Shown: positions 18,371 through 27,222, counted from the first letter of the stretch. The stretch is DNA of 57,592 bases from an uncultured Lachnospiraceae bacterium (GCA_910578405.1 CAJTQO010000020.1:1-57592), one strand, 5' to 3'. Numbers and translations: made by a program. The notes: generated from the letters alone by a model not told the origin.

Positions 18371-19192
18371 ATGAAAAAATGGACAGTGCAGCAGGTAATA
18401 GATAAAATTTTAACAGATATGTGTGGAGGCATTCAGATTACGCCAACCTGTGATATTATTACAGCCGGCAGTCCGGACGCAGAGGTCAGAGGGGTGGCGA
18501 CTACTTTTATGGCCACTTTTGAAGTGATTCGGGAAGCGGTGCGGCAGGGAAAAAATTTTATTATTACGCATGAGCCTACATGGTTTAATGGGGCAGATGA
18601 GACGCAGTGGTGCGAAATGGATTGTGTTTATCAGGCCAAAAGGAATTATTTGGAGAAACATGGCGTAACAATCTGGCGTTTGCATGATCATATGCATATG
18701 GGGTCGGAAACGGATTATATTTATGAAGGTTTGATAGAAGAACTGGGGTGGCGGGAGTATCTTCAGAAGGATGAGCCACAGCCATGGATTTATGAGATTC
18801 CTGAGACGACGCTGGGAGAACTGGCTGAGGAGTTTAAGAGAATTTTCCATATGGATACGATTCAGATTATTGGTTCCGTGGATTTGAAGGTGCGCAGGGT
18901 CGGCATTCTGGTGGGCGGCGGAAGCCTGGGTCTTGGCGTGGAAGTGATGCCGATGCAGGTCATGGAGAGGGATAATCTGGATTTGATGGTGGTGGGGGAT
19001 ATTACGGAATGGACGATTTGCGCTTATATCAATGATGCTTATCAGATGGGGTTTGGCAGAGGAATGCTTACGCTTGGGCATGAGAGGAGCGAGGAATTTG
19101 GCATGAAGTATATGGAAAAATGGTTAAAGGAACGGTTTGTGGATTTTCCCATTGCTTTTATTGATGCGAAGGAGCCTTTCCGGTATTTGTAG
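18371..19192 (+). CDS. Nif3-like dinuclear metal center protein (DUF34)
   Basis: A 273-residue protein resembling the Nif3/YqfO family, toroidal hexamers with a two-metal site and unknown enzymatic role. Candidate ligands are in FIITHEPTWF (about residue 63; Glu where typical members have a second His), RLHDHMHMGSE (about 108) and the late LTLGHERSEEFG (His plus Glu). The start follows the channel gene by 13 bases with GAGAGGGG upstream, implying cotranscription. The variant metal motif suggests a divergent subfamily. Confidence 0.75.
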   Translation: MKKWTVQQVIDKILTDMCGGIQITPTCDIITAGSPDAEVRGVATTFMATFEVIREAVRQGKNFIITHEPTWFNGADETQWCEMDCVYQAKRNYLEKHGVTIWRLHDHMHMGSETDYIYEGLIEELGWREYLQKDEPQPWIYEIPETTLGELAEEFKRIFHMDTIQIIGSVDLKVRRVGILVGGGSLGLGVEVMPMQVMERDNLDLMVVGDITEWTICAYINDAYQMGFGRGMLTLGHERSEEFGMKYMEKWLKERFVDFPIAFIDAKEPFRYL

Positions 19193-19298
19193 GGAGCGTT
19201 GTTTGTAAAGCCTGCGGTGGGGAAGGTAAGTGAATAAAGGGAATAAACGGGGAAGCGCCTGAATATATTTTCATAGCATAATAAAATGGAGAATGGCT

Positions 19299-19934
19299 AT
19301 GTTAAATTATATTTGGGCTTTTATGATTATGGTTGGGGTAATTTATGGTTCGGTGACGGGGAACATAAAGGAGGTTAGCAACGCGGCCTTGGATTCCGCG
19401 GGGGAAGCGGTATCTTTGTGCATTACAATGATGGGAGTGATGGCATTGTGGGTGGGGTTAATGGAGATTGCCCATACTTCCGGGCTGATTGGGAGGCTGA
19501 CGAAAGGAATACAGCCATTTGTTTCTTTTATGTTTCCGGGAATTCCGAAAGGACATGCGGCCAGGGAGTATATTTCAACCAATATTATTGCAAATGTGCT
19601 GGGACTTGGCTGGGCCTGCACGCCAGCAGGGCTTAAGGCCATGGAGGAGCTGGCGAAGCTGGAGGAGGAGAGAGGGAATCCGGGGTATGCTTCAGGGAAT
19701 GCCGGAGCAAAAAATAATAGAACTGAGAGGATTGCCAGTAATGAGATGTGTACGTTTTTGATATTAAATATTTCTTCTTTACAGTTGATACCTGTTAATA
19801 TGATTGCGTACCGGCAGCAGTACGGGAGCGTGAATCCGGCAGGGATTATTGCACCGGCGATTGTGGCGACGTTTGTGAGTACATTAACGGCGGTGGCGTA
19901 TTGTAAAATGAAGGATAGAAAGCGGAGGGTGTGA
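19299..19934 (+). CDS. spmA: Spore maturation protein A-like membrane protein
   Basis: A 211-residue membrane protein of the SpmA/nucleoside-recognition (Gate) family; in Bacillus subtilis SpmA and SpmB are needed for core dehydration during spore maturation. It shows MLNYIWAFMIMVGVIYG, the amphipathic TKGIQPFVSFMFPGIPKGH and the polar loop before NEMCTFLILNISSLQLIPVN. GGAG is 7 bases before ATG 19299. The usual partner spmB is not next to it; a terminator begins inside its last codons. Confidence 0.88.
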   Translation: MLNYIWAFMIMVGVIYGSVTGNIKEVSNAALDSAGEAVSLCITMMGVMALWVGLMEIAHTSGLIGRLTKGIQPFVSFMFPGIPKGHAAREYISTNIIANVLGLGWACTPAGLKAMEELAKLEEERGNPGYASGNAGAKNNRTERIASNEMCTFLILNISSLQLIPVNMIAYRQQYGSVNPAGIIAPAIVATFVSTLTAVAYCKMKDRKRRV

Positions 19935-19949
19935 TAGCTCTCCGCTTTT
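19919..19949 (+). terminator. Rho-independent terminator of spmA
   Basis: AAAGCGGAG (19919-19927) pairs perfectly with CTCCGCTTT (19940-19948), followed by a short T run. The left arm is coding sequence and the stop codon lies in the loop. Confidence 0.8.
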
Positions 19950-20079
19950 CATAGCAGAAAGGGGATTTCTAGCAAAACATTATGTGAAATGATATAATAA
20001 AAATGCTTTCCGGTAAATCTGACAAGATAAAAACGTGGATTTATGATAATTGTTTAGAAAATTTACCCATGAAAGAATA

Positions 20080-20108
20080 TTGAGGAATGTAGTCTTTTGG
20101 GGTATACT
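20080..20108 (+). promoter_or_regulatory. Promoter for the Nudix hydrolase gene
   Basis: TTGAGG (20080-20085) and TATACT (20103-20108) with a 17-base spacer, about 60 bases before the start codon. The remaining 100 bases back to the spmA terminator are AT-rich with nothing recognisable. Confidence 0.65.
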
Positions 20109-20168
20109 TAAAATATACAGTAAATTAAGGAATGTGAGGTGGCCAGGCAGAGGCAGGAGGAGTGGAGA

Positions 20169-20804
20169 ATGGATGAGGATATGCATGAAAAGCGGCAAAA
20201 GGCGGTAGCAAAGAAGGGGGAGAATCTGGCTTGGGAGGAAGTTCGTACAGAACATATTATACAGGATGAGTGGATAGATTTTAGGCGGTCTGATTTCCGG
20301 TTTCCGGATGGGAAAGTATTTGGGCCATTTTACAGTTACAGCCGGAGTGACTATGTTGTGGTGGTGGCCACGGACGGGAATGGGGATTATCTTTGCGTCA
20401 GGCAGTTTCGCCAAGGGATAAAAGAGGTGACAACGGAATTCCCGGCGGGCGGTATTGAGCAGAAAGATGGCGCAGATAAGGGAAAGCATGGGAAAGAATG
20501 CAATGCAGAGATGGAAGAGGTGGCGCTGGAAGCGGCGCGCAGGGAATTGTTGGAGGAAACAGGATATGAATCAGAGGAATGGAAACACTTGCTTTCCATC
20601 CCTTCCAACGCAACGATGGCGGACAATTATGTACACATTTTTGCAGCGGCGAATTGCCGCAAGGCGGGAAAGCAATGTCTGGATGAAACAGAGTTTTTGA
20701 AGGTTGGGAAATATTCTGCCATAGAGTTGGAACGGATGATATATGATGGGAATTTTCCGCAGGCTGTCCATATTATGGCGTGGCTGCTGGCTCAGAGAAA
20801 ATAA
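20169..20804 (+). CDS. Nudix hydrolase, ADP-ribose pyrophosphatase-like, with insertion in the Nudix box
   Basis: A 211-residue Nudix hydrolase, probably cleaving ADP-ribose or another NDP-sugar. The core EX7REUXEEXGU half of the Nudix box is intact in EVALEAARRELLEETGY (about residues 117-133), and the preceding EFPAGGIE fits ADP-ribose pyrophosphatases. Between that glycine and the first box glutamate are about 17 extra residues (rich in K, D, E and H) where the family normally has five. AGGAGG is 7 bases before ATG 20169; an upstream GTG at 20139 is in frame but unsupported. It ends in a gap shared with a convergent gene. Confidence 0.88.
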   Translation: MDEDMHEKRQKAVAKKGENLAWEEVRTEHIIQDEWIDFRRSDFRFPDGKVFGPFYSYSRSDYVVVVATDGNGDYLCVRQFRQGIKEVTTEFPAGGIEQKDGADKGKHGKECNAEMEEVALEAARRELLEETGYESEEWKHLLSIPSNATMADNYVHIFAAANCRKAGKQCLDETEFLKVGKYSAIELERMIYDGNFPQAVHIMAWLLAQRK

Positions 20805-20863
20805 TGTGTTGCAGGAAGGCTTATTAGTTAAGGGAGTTAAGGGAATAAAACAAAAATGGCAGT

Positions 20864-20912
20864 CGAAAATGGCATCCATCGTTCCGGGAAGGAAAAATGG
20901 GGGCCATTTTCG
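20864..20912. terminator. Inverted repeat between convergent genes, possible bidirectional terminator
   Basis: CGAAAATGGC (20864-20873) and GCCATTTTCG (20903-20912) are a perfect 10-base inverted repeat with a 29-base loop, between the Nudix and hemerythrin stop codons. No strong T run follows on either side, so termination is likely but not certain. Confidence 0.45.
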
Positions 20913-20926
20913 ATTTGTGGATTTTG

Positions 20927-21808
20927 TTATGCCAGTTTAATGCTGAAAGCGAAGTATCCGCTTCCTGTATTAAAGAGCAGGCTGTAATCAAAATACTCGG
21001 CATAAAATGCCTGCTGGAATTGCTCTGCAGTCATTAAGTGGTTGCTAATTAACTGATATTGTGAGGAAAGGCGGCAATGTGCGCCAACCTGGTCAGTGAT
21101 ATGAAAGGCAAGCTGCCTGGCAGCGTTCAAAACCAGCTTATCCATTTTCTTTAAGGGCATATTTAACATGGCGCTGACAGCCCGCAGTACGAGGCTTTCC
21201 TCTAGGACGACAAAAATCTGCGTTCTTTTCCCTTCTTTGGAAAGGAAGGTCATACGGTCAATCACACTGTTGCCAAAGTTTTCGCCGTTGTAATGTTCGC
21301 TGACAATATCGGTCTGCAGTTGGAAAATTTCCTGTATGGTGTCCGCCAGGGCATTTTCCAGGACAGCCATATCGGCGCTTGTATGGTCTTTCTTCCATTT
21401 ATTGGGAACTTTTCCGGTTATGGCCCTGTCTTCGACCATAATGTGCGCGGTAAGCCATCCAAGGCATATGCCGAGGAAATGTTGGATGGCTTCTTGTGAG
21501 TACTGCGATTCGGATAAGTCCTTTTCCAGGGCGGGGAGCGTTTTGTAACGCATATCATCATGCAGGTGTTTATGCACTTCATATCCTTGGTAATGGATGG
21601 ACTGCATATAAGCTTCCTCATCGGTAAAATGTTCTATGGCATAGCTTTTAAGGTATTTGATTCCTTCGGCGCACGCCCACTGTCCATTGTCTTCCTCGTT
21701 GCTTAGATGGATTAGCCTTCGTACAATGGAAAAAAGCTTTTGGTGTGCATGGTCGATGGAATCAACGCCAATGTTGAATTGTTTGTTCCATGCTGCTTCT
21801 TTAGCCAT
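20927..21808 (-). CDS. Bacteriohemerythrin fused to a CheX-like domain
   Basis: A 293-residue cytosolic protein. The N-terminal half (about 1-145) is a bacteriohemerythrin with every diiron ligand of the family in order: His in DSIDHAHQ, HxxxE in EHFTDEE, HxxxH in HKHLH, and HxxxxD in HIMVED; it should bind oxygen. The C-terminal half (about 150-293) resembles the CheX/phosphatase fold in its pattern (two long helices and paired strands, SAMLNMPLKKMDKLVLNAARQLA), but the catalytic Glu of the CheX ExxN motif is not there, so it may be a binding rather than phosphatase domain. Start chosen at 21808 because AAGGAG is 9 bases upstream; an earlier in-frame ATG at 21856 has none. Confidence 0.8.
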   Translation of the reverse strand: MAKEAAWNKQFNIGVDSIDHAHQKLFSIVRRLIHLSNEEDNGQWACAEGIKYLKSYAIEHFTDEEAYMQSIHYQGYEVHKHLHDDMRYKTLPALEKDLSESQYSQEAIQHFLGICLGWLTAHIMVEDRAITGKVPNKWKKDHTSADMAVLENALADTIQEIFQLQTDIVSEHYNGENFGNSVIDRMTFLSKEGKRTQIFVVLEESLVLRAVSAMLNMPLKKMDKLVLNAARQLAFHITDQVGAHCRLSSQYQLISNHLMTAEQFQQAFYAEYFDYSLLFNTGSGYFAFSIKLA

Positions 21809-21826
21809 TTTGCTATACTCCTTTAT

Positions 21827-21860
21827 CCTTATGGAGATATTTACATATTTTTCCATAAGG
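21827..21860 (-). repeat. Inverted repeat in the leader of the hemerythrin gene
   Basis: CCTTATGGA (21827-21835) and TCCATAAGG (21852-21860) form a perfect 9-base stem with a 16-base loop, ending 3 bases upstream of the Shine-Dalgarno sequence (21818-21823). It could be an operator or an mRNA hairpin controlling translation or stability. Confidence 0.5.
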
Positions 21861-22113
21861 TTGCTATTAGATATCTATTATCAATATATGTCGGGAAAGG
21901 GCGGCTGGTGTCAGATTTGGCGATAAATTTGGGGCTGGTTATTTAGCGGATTCTGTACTAGAATAGGGTAAAGCATATGGCAGGAAGGCATGATATGGTT
22001 CAATTGGGTGCAGATGAAAAGAAAGCGATTGGTATAAAAGGGCAATGTGCAGACAGGAAAATGACGGTGGAAGCAGTGGCATAGGGGGAACGGAAATAAC
22101 AGAGAAAGGTTGC

Positions 22114-24318
22114 ATGACATATGGGGAGTTTTGCAGCAGTTTCCATATACGGCTCAATGCACAGCAGATGGATGCCGTGCGCAGCATAGAAGGCCCGGTT
22201 TTGCTTTTGGCCGTTCCGGGGAGTGGGAAAACAACGGTCTTAGTGACAAGGTTGGGGTACATGGTCTATTGCGCCGGGATTGCGCCGGAACATATTTTGA
22301 CTTTAACTTATACAGTGGCGGCGGCCAGGGATATGGAGGCCCGGTTTTGCTCTTATTTTGGGAGCGGGTTTAGCAGGCGGCTGGAATTTCGCACCATCAA
22401 TGGAATATGCGCCAAGATAATCCATTATTTTGGGGAGCGGGTAGGGAGGAAACCATTTTCCCTTGTAACAGAGGAAGGACTGATACGCCAAATGCTTTCG
22501 GATATTTTCCGCAAGGTGGAGGGCGGTTATGCAACGGAAAGCGATTTAAAAGGGATTAGCGCAGAGATTACATATATAAAAAACCGGATGCTCACGGATG
22601 CGCAAATGGAGAGGCGGGAAAAAGAGGCTGATTTTAAAATTGTGGAGATTTACAGAGAATATAACCGGGAACTTCGTGCCGGCGGGTTGATGGACTATGA
22701 CGACCAGATGGTGTATGCATATAATATTTTACGCAAAAGCGCTGAGACATTACGGCATTTTCAAAACCGGTATACTTATATTTGTGTGGATGAGGCGCAG
22801 GATACTTCTAAAATACAGCATGAAATTATCCGGCTTCTGGCTAGCGGAAGGGATAATCTGTTTATGGTGGGAGATGAGGATCAGAGTATTTATGGATTCC
22901 GCGCGGCTTACCCGGAGGCTTTGTTGTCTTTTGAAAAGGAGCATCCCGGGGCGACGGTTTTGCTTATGGAGGAAAACTTCCGTTCGAATGCGAAAATTGT
23001 AGCGGCAGCGCAGCGGTTTATCCAAAAAAATGCGCTGCGCCATGAGAAGCAAATGACGGCGGCCAGGAAAGCGGGCGCGGAGGTGCAAGGGATTAGGTTA
23101 AGAAGCAGGGAAGGGCAGTATGATTATTTGGTGAAGGTGGCGAAGGCCCCTAAGGCACAGACAGCGGTTCTTTACCGGAACAATGAAAGCGTTCTTCCGT
23201 TGGTAGACCGTTTGGAGCGTTTGGGGATTCCATATCGGCTGCACAAAGCGGAACAGACTTTTTTCACGCACCGGACAGTGCAGGACATCCGCAATATCCT
23301 CTCTTTTGCCGTCAACCAAACGGATACGGATTTATTTCTTCAGATTTATTATAAGGTTTCCACTTATTTAAGAAAGCAGGATGCTTTGCGTGTTTGTGAG
23401 AGGAGCCGGAAGACAAAGAGGGATATTCTGGAGACGGCCATAGATGATGACCAGATACCTTTGCAAACCAGACAAAGCTGCGGACGCATCCGCAATCATT
23501 TGAAGGGGATGCTGCAGGAACGTGGGGATAGGGCAATTAACCGGATTGTGGCGGAGATGGGCTATGGGGGGTATATGTGCCGGATGGGTTTTGGGGATGG
23601 CAAGCTGTTTTGTTTAAAGGCCATTGCCCAATATGAAAATTCCGCTGAAAGGGTGGTAAAGCGGCTGGAGGAACTGCAGGAGCTGGTCAGTGGAAGCGGC
23701 AAAGACTGGACGGATAATGGAAGCTGCAGAGGGTTGGAGGAAACGGCAGGAACGCTTTTGGGCCAAATGGAATGTGAGTTAGGAGGAGCGCCTATTATAT
23801 TATCCACCATCCATTCCAGTAAAGGGCTGGAGTATGATACGGTGTATTTGGTGGATGTAGTGGACGGGGTGTTTCCGGAAAGTATGCCTGGGAATTTAAA
23901 TAAAATGGATAAAGAGGAGCGGGAGGCTTACGAAGAGGAGCGGCGCTTGTTTTATGTGGGCGTTACCCGCGCCAGAAACAGACTTTTTTTGTTTCAACTG
24001 AATCAAAGGTGTTCTTTTTGTGAGGAAGTGGTAAGCCACAGCAAAAGGACAGGGGAGCAGACGTTGCAGGCTGGCGGTTTCCAAGCGGGGAAAAGCCGTT
24101 TTGTTCAGGCATATGCGGGAAAGAAGGAAGTGTTTGCCAGAACGGGGTATGAGGAATATGTGGAAAGGATTTCGGCGGGACTGGCGGTACGGCATAAAAA
24201 GTGGGGAGAGGGAGTGGTGGAGGAAGTGAAGGGTGGACAGGCAGTGCTTCGGTTTGGGCAAAGACAGCGTTTGGTTGAATTGCGGATATTGTATGAACAT
24301 GATTTGCTGTTGTTTTGA
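22114..24318 (+). CDS. UvrD/PcrA-type superfamily 1 DNA helicase
   Basis: A 734-residue ATP-dependent 3'-5' helicase of the UvrD/PcrA/Rep group. Motifs in order: Q-motif LNAQQMDAV, Walker A AVPGSGKTT, Walker B DEAQDTSKIQ, motif III GDEDQSIYGFRAA, motif IV LEENFRSN-type, motif V IHSSKGLEYDTVYL and motif VI EERRLFYVGVTRAR. The C-terminus (GLAVRHKKWGEGVVEEV) resembles the Tudor-like tail of PcrA that touches RNA polymerase. Start ATG 22114 has AAAGG 6 bases upstream; an earlier in-frame ATG exists at 22045. It is shorter in the 2B region than PcrA, so a second, non-PcrA paralogue is possible. Confidence 0.9.
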   Translation: MTYGEFCSSFHIRLNAQQMDAVRSIEGPVLLLAVPGSGKTTVLVTRLGYMVYCAGIAPEHILTLTYTVAAARDMEARFCSYFGSGFSRRLEFRTINGICAKIIHYFGERVGRKPFSLVTEEGLIRQMLSDIFRKVEGGYATESDLKGISAEITYIKNRMLTDAQMERREKEADFKIVEIYREYNRELRAGGLMDYDDQMVYAYNILRKSAETLRHFQNRYTYICVDEAQDTSKIQHEIIRLLASGRDNLFMVGDEDQSIYGFRAAYPEALLSFEKEHPGATVLLMEENFRSNAKIVAAAQRFIQKNALRHEKQMTAARKAGAEVQGIRLRSREGQYDYLVKVAKAPKAQTAVLYRNNESVLPLVDRLERLGIPYRLHKAEQTFFTHRTVQDIRNILSFAVNQTDTDLFLQIYYKVSTYLRKQDALRVCERSRKTKRDILETAIDDDQIPLQTRQSCGRIRNHLKGMLQERGDRAINRIVAEMGYGGYMCRMGFGDGKLFCLKAIAQYENSAERVVKRLEELQELVSGSGKDWTDNGSCRGLEETAGTLLGQMECELGGAPIILSTIHSSKGLEYDTVYLVDVVDGVFPESMPGNLNKMDKEEREAYEEERRLFYVGVTRARNRLFLFQLNQRCSFCEEVVSHSKRTGEQTLQAGGFQAGKSRFVQAYAGKKEVFARTGYEEYVERISAGLAVRHKKWGEGVVEEVKGGQAVLRFGQRQRLVELRILYEHDLLLF

Positions 24319-24363
24319 AAGCGGCGTTGGGCCGGAAAAAGAACCTAGGAAGAAAAAGGCAGA

Positions 24364-25377
24364 ATGCACAAAACATTGAGGACATGCGCGCAATTGCTTA
24401 AAGAGTATAGAGAAAGCGGTTTGAGCGGTCAATCCAATGGAAATAAGGGGAAAAAACTGAATTTTCTGTCAGGGGAGGATTTTTTGGGAAAGGATGGGAA
24501 GAAAAAGGATATTTATAATATTACGGCTCCTTTTGAATGGGAGGGGAAAGTCTATCTGGCCGGAAGAGTGGAAGAGAGGGAAAGTGAATATTCACAGGCA
24601 GTGTTCTTTGAACGGAGGACGGAAGGGTGGGCGCCGGTTTTGCAGGCGCCTGTGCTGAAGCTGCAGGATCCTTTTGTAACAAAGATAGACGGCTTTCTGG
24701 TTGTGGGAGGAGTGGAAGTTTTTCCTGACCGGGCAAACAAGGACAGGCTGTGCTGGCGGACGGTTTTTTATAAAGGAGCCAGGTTAAGCGGACTTGCGGA
24801 ATTCCTGAAAGGGCCGGAGGGAATGAAGGATATCAGGCTTTTGCAGTTAAGGGACGGACGGATTTTAACGGCAGTCAGGCCACAGGGTGAAATGGGAGGA
24901 AGGGGCAAAATCGGCTTTATAATAGTGGAACGTTTGGAGGAGCTGACAAAAGAGAGGATACAGGCGGCTCCTGTGCTTAATGGGCAGTTTATAAATGAGG
25001 AGTGGGGAGGCTGCAATGAAATGCATCTTCTATCCAATGGGAGGGTAGGCATTCTTTCCCATATCGCCTGCTTTGACAAAGCGGGAAACAGACATTATTA
25101 TGCAACCTGCTTTACATATGACGTTGATACGGGGGAATTTACGCCGATGAAGCTGATTTCCGAAAGAAGGGATTTTGCCCCAGGGGAAAGCAAACGGCCG
25201 GATTTGGAAGACGTGATTTTCAGCGGAGGGCTGGTGAGAAGGAAGGACGGGAAAGCGGAGCTGTATTGTGGGGTAGGGGATGCGGAAGCGCAGATGCGGG
25301 TGATTGAAGACCCGTTTGAAGCAACAGAGCGTATAAAAGCGGCAGAAGGGAAAAAGCAATGTTTTAAGAAGGAATAA
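24364..25377 (+). CDS. DUF1861 family beta-propeller protein
   Basis: A 337-residue protein that I assign to DUF1861, a five-bladed propeller family related in fold to GH43/GH130 enzymes that act on mannosides and other glycosides; no activity can be claimed from sequence. Repeated blade-like segments are visible: APFEWEGKVYLAGRVE, LKLQDPFVTKIDGFLVVGG, LLQLRDGRILTAVRP, EMHLLSNGRVGILSHIA and DVIFSGGLVRRKDGKAELYCGV. No signal peptide, so cytosolic. It lies between the helicase and PHP genes. Confidence 0.75.
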   Translation: MHKTLRTCAQLLKEYRESGLSGQSNGNKGKKLNFLSGEDFLGKDGKKKDIYNITAPFEWEGKVYLAGRVEERESEYSQAVFFERRTEGWAPVLQAPVLKLQDPFVTKIDGFLVVGGVEVFPDRANKDRLCWRTVFYKGARLSGLAEFLKGPEGMKDIRLLQLRDGRILTAVRPQGEMGGRGKIGFIIVERLEELTKERIQAAPVLNGQFINEEWGGCNEMHLLSNGRVGILSHIACFDKAGNRHYYATCFTYDVDTGEFTPMKLISERRDFAPGESKRPDLEDVIFSGGLVRRKDGKAELYCGVGDAEAQMRVIEDPFEATERIKAAEGKKQCFKKE

Positions 25378-25422
25378 GGCGTTATTGTGCGCAAGGGGAC
25401 GGGACGAGTTGGAGGGAGCGGA

Positions 25423-26208
25423 ATGGAGCGGGTAAATTACCATACACATTGTGAGTATTGCAGACATGCAAGGGGGAAGGCACGGGAATATGTGGAAGAA
25501 GCGGTTAAAAAGGGGGTTGTGAAGCTTGGTTTCTCCGACCATATGCCTTTTTATGACGAGCGTTTCGGACTGCGTATGCCATACGCGCAATTAGGGGAAT
25601 ACATAGACGAAGTGGAGGCGCTGCGGGAGGAATGGAAAGAGAAAGGGGGGCTGGAGATTTTCTGCGGCTTGGAAGGAGAGTATGTGCGGGAGGATTCCGC
25701 ATATTATGAGAAGCTGCTTTCAGGCGGGAAATGCGAGTATCTGCTGCTTGGCCAGCATTTTTATGAGACAGGGCAGGGGGAGTTAGTGAATGTATATCAT
25801 CTGAAAGATACCGAAGAGTATGAGTGTTACAGCGCCAATGTAGTGGAAGGGATGCGTTCCGGGTATTTTCGTTACGTGGCCCATCCGGATTTGATTTTTT
25901 TAAATGATTTGGCTTGGGATATCCATTGCGACAGAGCGTGCGATATTCTGATTGACGGGGCCGTGAAATATGGGTTTGCGCTTGAGTACAATGCAAACGG
26001 GCTGCGCCGGGAGAAAAAGCAGTACCCGGATGGGGAGAGGCATCCTTATCCCCATGAAAAATTTTGGGACAAGGTAAAAGGGACAGGAATTGAGGTCTAT
26101 GTCGGTTCGGACTGCCATGCCCCGGAGCAGGTGTATGACGGGATTGTGGAAATGGCATATGGCAAATTGCAGGAGATGGGGATGAATCCGAGAACCAGCC
26201 TGCTATAA
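25423..26208 (+). CDS. PHP domain histidinol-phosphatase-like protein
   Basis: A 261-residue metal-dependent phosphatase of the PHP family, closest in layout to HisK-type histidinol phosphatases of histidine synthesis. Ligands are visible: YHTHCEYC at the N-terminus (HxH), GFSDHMPF (DH), the glutamate in GLEGEY, the histidine in LLGQHFYE, AHPDL, and the late GSDCHAPEQV. GGAGGGAG lies about 5 bases before ATG 25423. Phosphatase fold is secure; histidinol phosphate as the substrate is a family-based inference, as no other his genes are in the window. Confidence 0.85.
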   Translation: MERVNYHTHCEYCRHARGKAREYVEEAVKKGVVKLGFSDHMPFYDERFGLRMPYAQLGEYIDEVEALREEWKEKGGLEIFCGLEGEYVREDSAYYEKLLSGGKCEYLLLGQHFYETGQGELVNVYHLKDTEEYECYSANVVEGMRSGYFRYVAHPDLIFLNDLAWDIHCDRACDILIDGAVKYGFALEYNANGLRREKKQYPDGERHPYPHEKFWDKVKGTGIEVYVGSDCHAPEQVYDGIVEMAYGKLQEMGMNPRTSLL

Positions 26209-26346
26209 GGAGAAAAGGCGGATTGGGGCAGTGCGATTTTGTTATGGATATCCCGAAAGGCTGGCGGCATATGGGGAAGAACCCAAAGGGAATGGAGGAA
26301 AGCGGGCGGATGCTGAAAGCGGGAACGGCTAGGAAGGAGGATGGGA

Positions 26347-27222
26347 ATGGCACGGAGCCTGGAGCTTTATGAAAAGAAGATACTGAAAGATCAGGAATTC
26401 CCTATGCAGTTGATGGTGAACAAATGCCAGAGCAAAGGGAAGTATTTTGGCGTACACTGGCATGAACAGATAGAACTGCATTACGTGGTGCGGGGGGAGA
26501 CGGTGATTCGGCTGGAGCAGGAAGAAATGGTGGCTAAGGAAGGGGATCTTGTGGTTGCCAACAGCAATGTGCTGCATGAAGGGCATTGCAGAGGCGGGGA
26601 AATGGAAACGCTGGTGGCAATTTTTGAAATGGGGGATTTTTCCAGGGAGTTGGCGGACAAGAATATAATATTCCGTCCGTTGATTGCAGGAGATGCCAAG
26701 ATTGGCAGCCTTATGCTGCATATCTACGAGGAATACCGGAGGAAAGAAATCGGCTACCAACTCGTCTGCAAGGGGGAACTGCTGAAACTGGTAACGTATC
26801 TGGCCCGGAACGATGCGCTGGAGATGCTTTCGGAAGAGGATGGGCTGCGGCGGCGTAAAAAGCTGGAACGGCTCAATACGGTCTACCAGTATATCGAGAA
26901 GCATTATACGGAAGTGATTTCAAACCGCCAACTGGCGGAACTGGTACATTTAAGCGAAGGGCGGTTTTGCCATGTTTTTAAAGAAAGCGCAGGCGTTGGC
27001 CCGCTGCAGTATATCAACGAAATCCGGCTGAATAAGGCGATGAATCTTTTGAAAAAGGAGAATTTTACCGCAACGGAGGCGGCGGAGGCCGTTGGCTTTT
27101 CGGATTATAATAACTTTGGCCGTATGTTCCGCCGATACTTTGGATGCACGCCGTTGGAAGCGCGTAAAAACAGCATGGCGGCGCAGAAAACTTCCCATGA
27201 AGGGATGGACAGGAACTTCTGA
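26347..27222 (+). CDS. AraC family transcriptional regulator with cupin sensor domain
   Basis: A 291-residue regulator. The N-terminal half is a cupin (HWHEQIELHYVVRGE, then LVVANSNVLHEGHCRGG), the usual sugar-sensing domain. The C-terminal two helix-turn-helix units occupy about 190-290, with SNRQLAELVHLSEGRFCHVFK and the family tail TEAAEAVGFSDYNNFGRMFRRYFGCTPLEARK. AAGGAGG is 6 bases before ATG 26347 (an ATG six bases earlier is too close). It is oriented with the following isomerase/oxidoreductase genes, 200 bases ahead of them, and is the obvious candidate to control them. Confidence 0.93.
   Translation: MARSLELYEKKILKDQEFPMQLMVNKCQSKGKYFGVHWHEQIELHYVVRGETVIRLEQEEMVAKEGDLVVANSNVLHEGHCRGGEMETLVAIFEMGDFSRELADKNIIFRPLIAGDAKIGSLMLHIYEEYRRKEIGYQLVCKGELLKLVTYLARNDALEMLSEEDGLRRRKKLERLNTVYQYIEKHYTEVISNRQLAELVHLSEGRFCHVFKESAGVGPLQYINEIRLNKAMNLLKKENFTATEAAEAVGFSDYNNFGRMFRRYFGCTPLEARKNSMAAQKTSHEGMDRNF

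Noticed and set aside
19261..19292. Sporulation sigma factor promoter before spmA (TGAATA and CATAATA)
   Set aside because: The two elements are only 11 bases apart, too close for sigma-G or sigma-E spacing.
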